From Paludibacter sp. (GTDB lineage: Bacteria; Bacteroidota; Bacteroidia; Bacteroidales; Paludibacteraceae): a stretch of 7,317 nucleotides of DNA. Under the pieces are notes generated by a model. That model was not told where the DNA came from and did no database searches. It was given only the letters and a program-made list of their open reading frames with translations. Of this stretch, positions 5,965 through 7,317 are shown piece after piece; the stretch's first letter is position 1; the number at the start of each line of letters is the position of its first letter. The stretch spans positions 1-7,317 of the forward strand of contig JANJXE010000454.1 in assembly GCA_024709185.1 (NCBI GenBank), written 5' to 3'. The translations under genes were made by a program, and so were the position numbers.

Positions 5965-7317
5965 TTAATAATCTTCATTCTGAGTGATTTCCATCTCGTT
6001 GTTTGTATCAATTTCCGACTGAGGAATAGGCAGAATCAAGCGTGCATTGATGAAGAATCGTTCTTCGGGTGGCTGAATAGGATTGTATTTCGAATACAAC
6101 ACCTCCCAATCGGTTTCAAAAACGTGTTTTTTCATGATAGTAACTGCCTTATTCGGATCGTTGTACGATTTATTCATCCGAAGTAAATCGAACCAGCGCT
6201 GATTTTCAAAAGCCAGTTCAAGCCTTCTTTCGGTGTAAACACCATCGAGGGCTTCGTTTTTTGAACCATAGGCAGAAACAGGAGCAGCACCTGCCCTATT
6301 GCGGATCTGATTAACATAAGTATGTGCTGTAGAATGATTTCCATCCTGTGCAAGCACTTCGGCATAAAGCAAAACCACATCGGCATAACGAAGTAAAATC
6401 CAGTCGTTTTCACCCTGATTAGCCTGCGAAATAGCCGGATCGTTAAACTTGAAAATATAGGGAATTTGCGAAGAAGCCGAACGATTCCAGACTCGGAAAG
6501 AGGCATCTTTGCGCTCAGCACCACCGATGCTATCGAACAACGCTCTTAATTCAAAAGTCGGTGCATTGTATCCAACCGGAGTACCGATTTTAAGGAAGGT
6601 ATTTCCAGATCCGAGTGGAGCAAAATTACTCCAGAAAGGAGAACCAACACCCAGTGAACCACCCTTGTAGCGCACTGCAAATATTATCTCGTCGTTCATT
6701 TCATTGTTTGTACTGAATACATTGGCAAATGCATTCGTACCGGTAAGCAGTTTGTGCGGCGACAAAGTCAACACTTCTTCGAGTAATGGCTTTGCCAGCG
6801 CAATATTCTGAGCGCCACCACGCATCATATACACTTTTGCCAGTAATGCTTTGGCTGCCCACTTAGTAACCCTTCCTTTTTCAGCTGTCGGGTAGGTAGC
6901 AGGAGCCTGATTGGCAGCTTTAATCAAATCGGGAATGATAATTTCATCGTAAATCTGATTTACAGGAGAACGATTTATCCTTTTGGCTTCATTTGGTCCA
7001 ATCACTGTTGTCACCTTAAACATATCGCCAAAGAAGGTTACCAAATTGTAATAATGCAGTGCTCTTATAAAAAGCAATTCCGCTTCATACTGTGCTCGTT
7101 GAGATTCGATGGGCAAATAGGTGTTATCCTTTACCGAGGGCAAAACCGCATTCACATTGGAAATATTCTGAAATACCTTGTACCAGTAATCGAGCAACAA
7201 AGGCAAACTGGGTGAGGTGCGAAACAGAGCCACATCGGTCTGGTCTATACGGGCAATGGTGCTGGAACCTGTATTATCCTGACAGGTATTATCCGAACGC
7301 AATTCGGTAAATACCCA
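5965..7317 (-). CDS. susD: SusD/RagB-family nutrient-binding outer-membrane lipoprotein, N-terminus missing
   Basis: The frame is open to the right edge, and 450 residues plus the stop are visible. Homologues are usually about 500-550 residues, so some 50-100 residues including the lipoprotein signal lie outside. Motifs in order (numbered from the visible start): ELRSDNT (5-11), the helical block EAELLFIRALHYYNLVTFFG (78-97), the TPR-like helix RVTKWAAKALLAKVYMMRGG (149-168), the C-terminal signature NDWILLRYADVVLLYAEVLA (304-323), NQIRNRAG (336-343), and TERRLELAFENQRWFDLLR (363-381). The tail LILPIPQSEIDTNNEMEIT (427-445) is characteristic of the family end. SusD caps the SusC TonB-dependent transporter and passes oligosaccharides to it; the susC gene is expected just upstream, past the right edge. 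It heads the visible operon, 19 bp before the small lipoprotein gene. The exact ligand cannot be read, but the downstream lyases imply uronate oligosaccharides. Confidence 0.95.
   Translation of the reverse strand, partial: WVFTELRSDNTCQDNTGSSTIARIDQTDVALFRTSPSLPLLLDYWYKVFQNISNVNAVLPSVKDNTYLPIESQRAQYEAELLFIRALHYYNLVTFFGDMFKVTTVIGPNEAKRINRSPVNQIYDEIIIPDLIKAANQAPATYPTAEKGRVTKWAAKALLAKVYMMRGGAQNIALAKPLLEEVLTLSPHKLLTGTNAFANVFSTNNEMNDEIIFAVRYKGGSLGVGSPFWSNFAPLGSGNTFLKIGTPVGYNAPTFELRALFDSIGGAERKDASFRVWNRSASSQIPYIFKFNDPAISQANQGENDWILLRYADVVLLYAEVLAQDGNHSTAHTYVNQIRNRAGAAPVSAYGSKNEALDGVYTERRLELAFENQRWFDLLRMNKSYNDPNKAVTIMKKHVFETDWEVLYSKYNPIQPPEERFFINARLILPIPQSEIDTNNEMEITQNEDY

Noticed and set aside
6174..6524. 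Minus-strand 116-residue frame inside susD
   Set aside because: It lies wholly within the well-supported SusD frame in another phase and shows no recognisable protein pattern.
7300..7302. TTG codon at 7302 as the SusD start
   Set aside because: The frame stays open to the edge with family-like residues (WVFTE before LRSDNT), and no lipoprotein signal follows the TTG. The true start lies outside the window.

Overview
The window is an accessory carbohydrate-degradation locus of a Bacteroidota bacterium, laid out like part of a polysaccharide utilization locus (PUL). Three things point there: a SusD-type nutrient-binding lipoprotein, a type IX secretion (T9SS) sorting domain on one enzyme, and a promoter-like sequence fitting the Bacteroidota -7 consensus TAnnTTTG. 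T9SS use suggests an environmental or marine-type lineage, but the sequence does not fix genus or family. All genes are on the minus strand, so they read from right to left.

Layout in order of transcription: (1) a SusD/RagB-family lipoprotein, entering from the right edge without its N-terminus (7317-5965); (2) a small surface-type lipoprotein of unknown function with a two-fold alpha-helical repeat (5945-5361); (3) a two-domain family PL6 lyase of the alginate-lyase type (5356-2969); (4) a GH88 unsaturated glucuronyl hydrolase lipoprotein (2936-1746); (5) a jelly-roll polysaccharide lyase of the PL7/PL20 type with a T9SS C-terminal domain (1712-618); (6) after a 189-bp regulatory gap, a secreted protein of unknown function leaving at the left edge (428-1). 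Gaps within genes 1 to 5 are 4 to 33 bp, so they look like one operon. A SusC transporter would be expected just beyond the right edge.

Working model (inference): the T9SS lyase and any surface lipoproteins open and bind a uronic-acid-rich polysaccharide outside the cell. SusD with its unseen SusC imports the fragments. PL6 depolymerises further, and GH88 removes the 4,5-unsaturated uronate that lyases leave at the non-reducing end. The PL6 active-site spacing favours alginate, but GH88 and the PL7/PL20-type lyase also fit a glucuronate-containing polymer such as glucuronan, so the substrate is open.

The most notable regulatory signal is in the gap at 429-617. It has three copies of TTGGTNNRCCAA, two of them side by side and one overlapping a predicted -7 box. 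They resemble operators of GntR/FadR-type repressors, a family known to regulate alginate PULs in marine Bacteroidota. The most novel protein is the repeat-containing lipoprotein between SusD and PL6.
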